Origin: an uncultured Rhodospirillaceae bacterium | GTDB lineage: Bacteria; Pseudomonadota; Alphaproteobacteria; RF32; CAG-239 | DNA length: 5,588 nt | Assembly: GCA_900313185.1 (NCBI GenBank) | Contig: OMQI01000186.1 | Span: 1-5,588 of the forward strand | Reading direction: 5' to 3' | Shown here: piece by piece, positions 4,460 through 5,588 of the stretch | How positions within the stretch are numbered: position 1 is the stretch's first letter | How the letters are laid out: each line of letters opens with the position of its first letter | Position numbers and translations under genes: made by a program | The notes under the pieces: model-generated | Told to the model about the DNA's origin: nothing | The model's database searches: none | The model's input: the letters and a program-made list of their open reading frames with translations, nothing else

Positions 4460-5425
4460 TTATTGTCGAGGTTTTCCTCGACCGACATATACTGCACGTT
4501 TCGGTACATCATTAGATGCCGGCTTTTCTGATTTATCATCTTCTTTAGGTTTTCTGGCGACATCTTTGAAATTTTCATAAGCAGCTTCCAATAATTTATC
4601 GTTGTGCTTTAGTTTAATTTCATCAATTTGTTTCTGATGTTCTTTACTGCGTTCACGATTTTCGTGTTCTTTAACGAACTCTTTGAGTTCCGTAACATAT
4701 TTTGCATCTTCTCTTTTTACCTGTTCGGCGTGACTTTGTTCGTATTCGGCAATTTCTTTTTTGGTGAACTTGTTATAGATTCTTTGTTTTGCGGCATCAA
4801 TCTGTTCTTTTGTTTCCCAAGCTGAATTTTCTTGCTCGTTCATAGCTTTGATTTCTTTAACTTCTTTGTAAACATCTTTGCCGTAAAAATAATTTTCAAC
4901 ATCTTGATAATTTTGGTGAACGCCATCATTATATAATCCGCTTAAGGAGTATTCTGTCATCATCTTTGTATATGTATCATAAACGGCATCTGTTTGCTTC
5001 CCCAACAATTTTGGGTAGCTGTCATATAAGTCGGCAATGGTATCAGGTATTGACTGCATAGAATTAACGGCAGACACAGCTTTTTCTGTATCAGCTTGCT
5101 TTATAGATTTACGAGCTGAATTGAGCATTGCCTTCATGGCATCGAAAGATTTGGCAACGATTTCTTCATCATGAATGTTATCTCTGATTATGTCTTTTAA
5201 GGCTCCTACTTCGGCTTCACGTTGTTTAGCTGTTTGGGCAAATTTATTTTTAGCGATTCCGTCTAGGGCTTCCAGTATGGTTTTTTTATTGGCATCTTTA
5301 AGCAAAACAGAGAAGGCATGACCATGCAAAGCCTCTTCGAAAATATTGCCGCTACGAAATTTATGCTGAGGTTTTATTTCCTCTTTAATTTCGTTAAATT
5401 CTTTTACTAAGTCTTTTTTCACCAT
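4460..5425 (-). CDS. Hypothetical charged, helix-rich cytoplasmic protein, 321 residues
   Basis: I do not recognise this family. The protein has no signal peptide or membrane segment and no cysteine, and has a single Trp (203). Residues 1-125 look helical, with a lysine-rich start. Residues 126-185 are less charged and rich in Tyr (DLYDSYPKLL, YDTYTKMMTEYS, NYFYGKDVY). Residues 186-285 are dense in Glu and Lys with little Gly or Pro, consistent with long helices or coiled coil. Residues 291-321 form a disordered Lys/Pro/Ser tail ending KRAVYVGRGKPRQ. The start is well supported: a perfect AGGAGG (5432-5437, minus) lies 6 nt before the ATG, with a near-consensus promoter above it, so it is probably well expressed. 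The gene is a single unit closed by the bidirectional terminator. A secreted effector or structural role is possible but unsupported. Confidence 0.8.
   Translation of the reverse strand: MVKKDLVKEFNEIKEEIKPQHKFRSGNIFEEALHGHAFSVLLKDANKKTILEALDGIAKNKFAQTAKQREAEVGALKDIIRDNIHDEEIVAKSFDAMKAMLNSARKSIKQADTEKAVSAVNSMQSIPDTIADLYDSYPKLLGKQTDAVYDTYTKMMTEYSLSGLYNDGVHQNYQDVENYFYGKDVYKEVKEIKAMNEQENSAWETKEQIDAAKQRIYNKFTKKEIAEYEQSHAEQVKREDAKYVTELKEFVKEHENRERSKEHQKQIDEIKLKHNDKLLEAAYENFKDVARKPKEDDKSEKPASNDVPKRAVYVGRGKPRQ
4465..4482 (-). repeat. Perfect 7-bp hairpin in the last codons of the 321-residue gene
   Basis: GTCGAGG (4465-4471) and CCTCGAC (4476-4482) form a perfect inverted repeat with a 4-nt loop. 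It encodes the RGKPRQ end of the protein and lies just before the stop codon and the terminator. In the minus-strand RNA it would stack as a second 3' hairpin, possibly protecting the transcript end. Confidence 0.6.
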
Positions 5426-5431
5426 AATATG

Positions 5432-5437
5432 CCTCCT
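5432..5437 (-). promoter_or_regulatory. Perfect Shine-Dalgarno of the 321-residue gene
   Basis: AGGAGG on the minus strand, with a 6-nt spacer to the ATG at 5425. It is the strongest SD in the window and decides the start. Confidence 0.85.
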
Positions 5438-5459
5438 GTCGAACAGATACCTTTGATGA

Positions 5460-5488
5460 ATTATAAAATAAAAATAGACAAAAGTAAA
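5460..5488 (-). promoter_or_regulatory. Predicted promoter of the 321-residue gene
   Basis: On the minus strand TTTACT (5488-5483) is followed after 17 bp by a perfect TATAAT (5465-5460). The start would be near 5453, leaving a leader of about 28 nt that carries the AGGAGG. This is the best-matched -10 and spacing in the window. Confidence 0.65.
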
Positions 5489-5542
5489 GAATTTAATACT
5501 TAAAAAAGAAAGGAGTCTTAAATATATATTAAACTTTCTCGG

Positions 5543-5576
5543 CTATTTTGTGGCTAAAGTTAACTTAACAAAATAG
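5543..5576 (+). repeat. 9-bp inverted repeat with an inner palindrome, overlapping an SD
   Basis: CTATTTTGT (5543-5551) is perfectly complementary to ACAAAATAG (5568-5576). The 16-nt spacer contains the 10-bp palindrome AAGTTAACTT (5557-5566). The right arm ends inside AGGA (5575-5578), the candidate SD of the gene starting at 5586. As DNA it could be an operator; as RNA a hairpin that limits ribosome access. Confidence 0.55.
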
Positions 5577-5585
5577 GATACGAAT

Positions 5586-5588
5586 ATG
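5586..5588 (+). CDS. Probable start codon of a gene running off the right edge
   Basis: An ATG closes the window, 7 nt after AGGA (5575-5578). SD and spacing are normal, and about 160 bp of leader separate it from the divergent 321-residue gene. Only the first codon is present, so nothing can be said about the product. I could not find a clear promoter for it. Confidence 0.4.

Noticed and set aside
4628..4825. Plus-strand Phe-rich 65-residue frame resembling a membrane protein.
   Set aside because: It is the complement of Lys/Glu codons in the minus-strand 321-residue gene, which always look like Phe/Leu on the other strand.

Overview
The window looks like a piece of an AT-rich alphaproteobacterial chromosome. 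The proteins are ordinary housekeeping types (ribosomal protein S2, ParE, RecX, Hsp33), and the lineage call rests on their general look plus a recurring CTTGA-type -35 box (CTTGAAA, CTTGACT). The low GC and the neighbourhood suggest a host- or gut-associated lineage. That is an inference; a marker-gene search would settle it. There is no transposase, integrase, phage gene, CRISPR array, tRNA or rRNA.

Layout. Positions 1-69 hold the first 23 codons of rpsB on the minus strand, with a structured leader and a promoter up to about 234. parE (topoisomerase IV subunit B) diverges from it at 379-2370. Thirteen bases after the parE stop, a new promoter begins a strongly structured RNA of about 187 nt (about 2418-2604). 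It ends in an intrinsic terminator that touches the Shine-Dalgarno of an unrecognised 79-residue gene (2620-2859). recX (2862-3440, minus) converges on that gene with only 2 bases between the stop codons. hslO (Hsp33, 3501-4409) diverges from recX across a 60-bp shared promoter region. A bidirectional terminator (4424-4457) separates hslO from an unrecognised, cysteine-free, charged 321-residue protein gene (4460-5425, minus), which has a perfect SD and a near-consensus promoter. The last 160 bases hold that promoter, an inverted repeat, and an ATG with an SD at the right edge, probably the start of another plus-strand gene.

The known genes do not form one pathway. ParE relaxes and decatenates DNA, RecX modulates RecA, Hsp33 is a redox-activated holdase, and S2 is ribosomal. 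Each appears to be its own transcription unit. The part worth attention is the RNA upstream of the 79-residue gene. It has a closed multi-hairpin fold, and a 9-nt segment in it can pair either within a local hairpin or with sequence overlapping the 5' arm of the terminator. That is the architecture of a terminator/antiterminator switch, or of a free sRNA with a pseudoknot. I could not assign it to a known RNA family.
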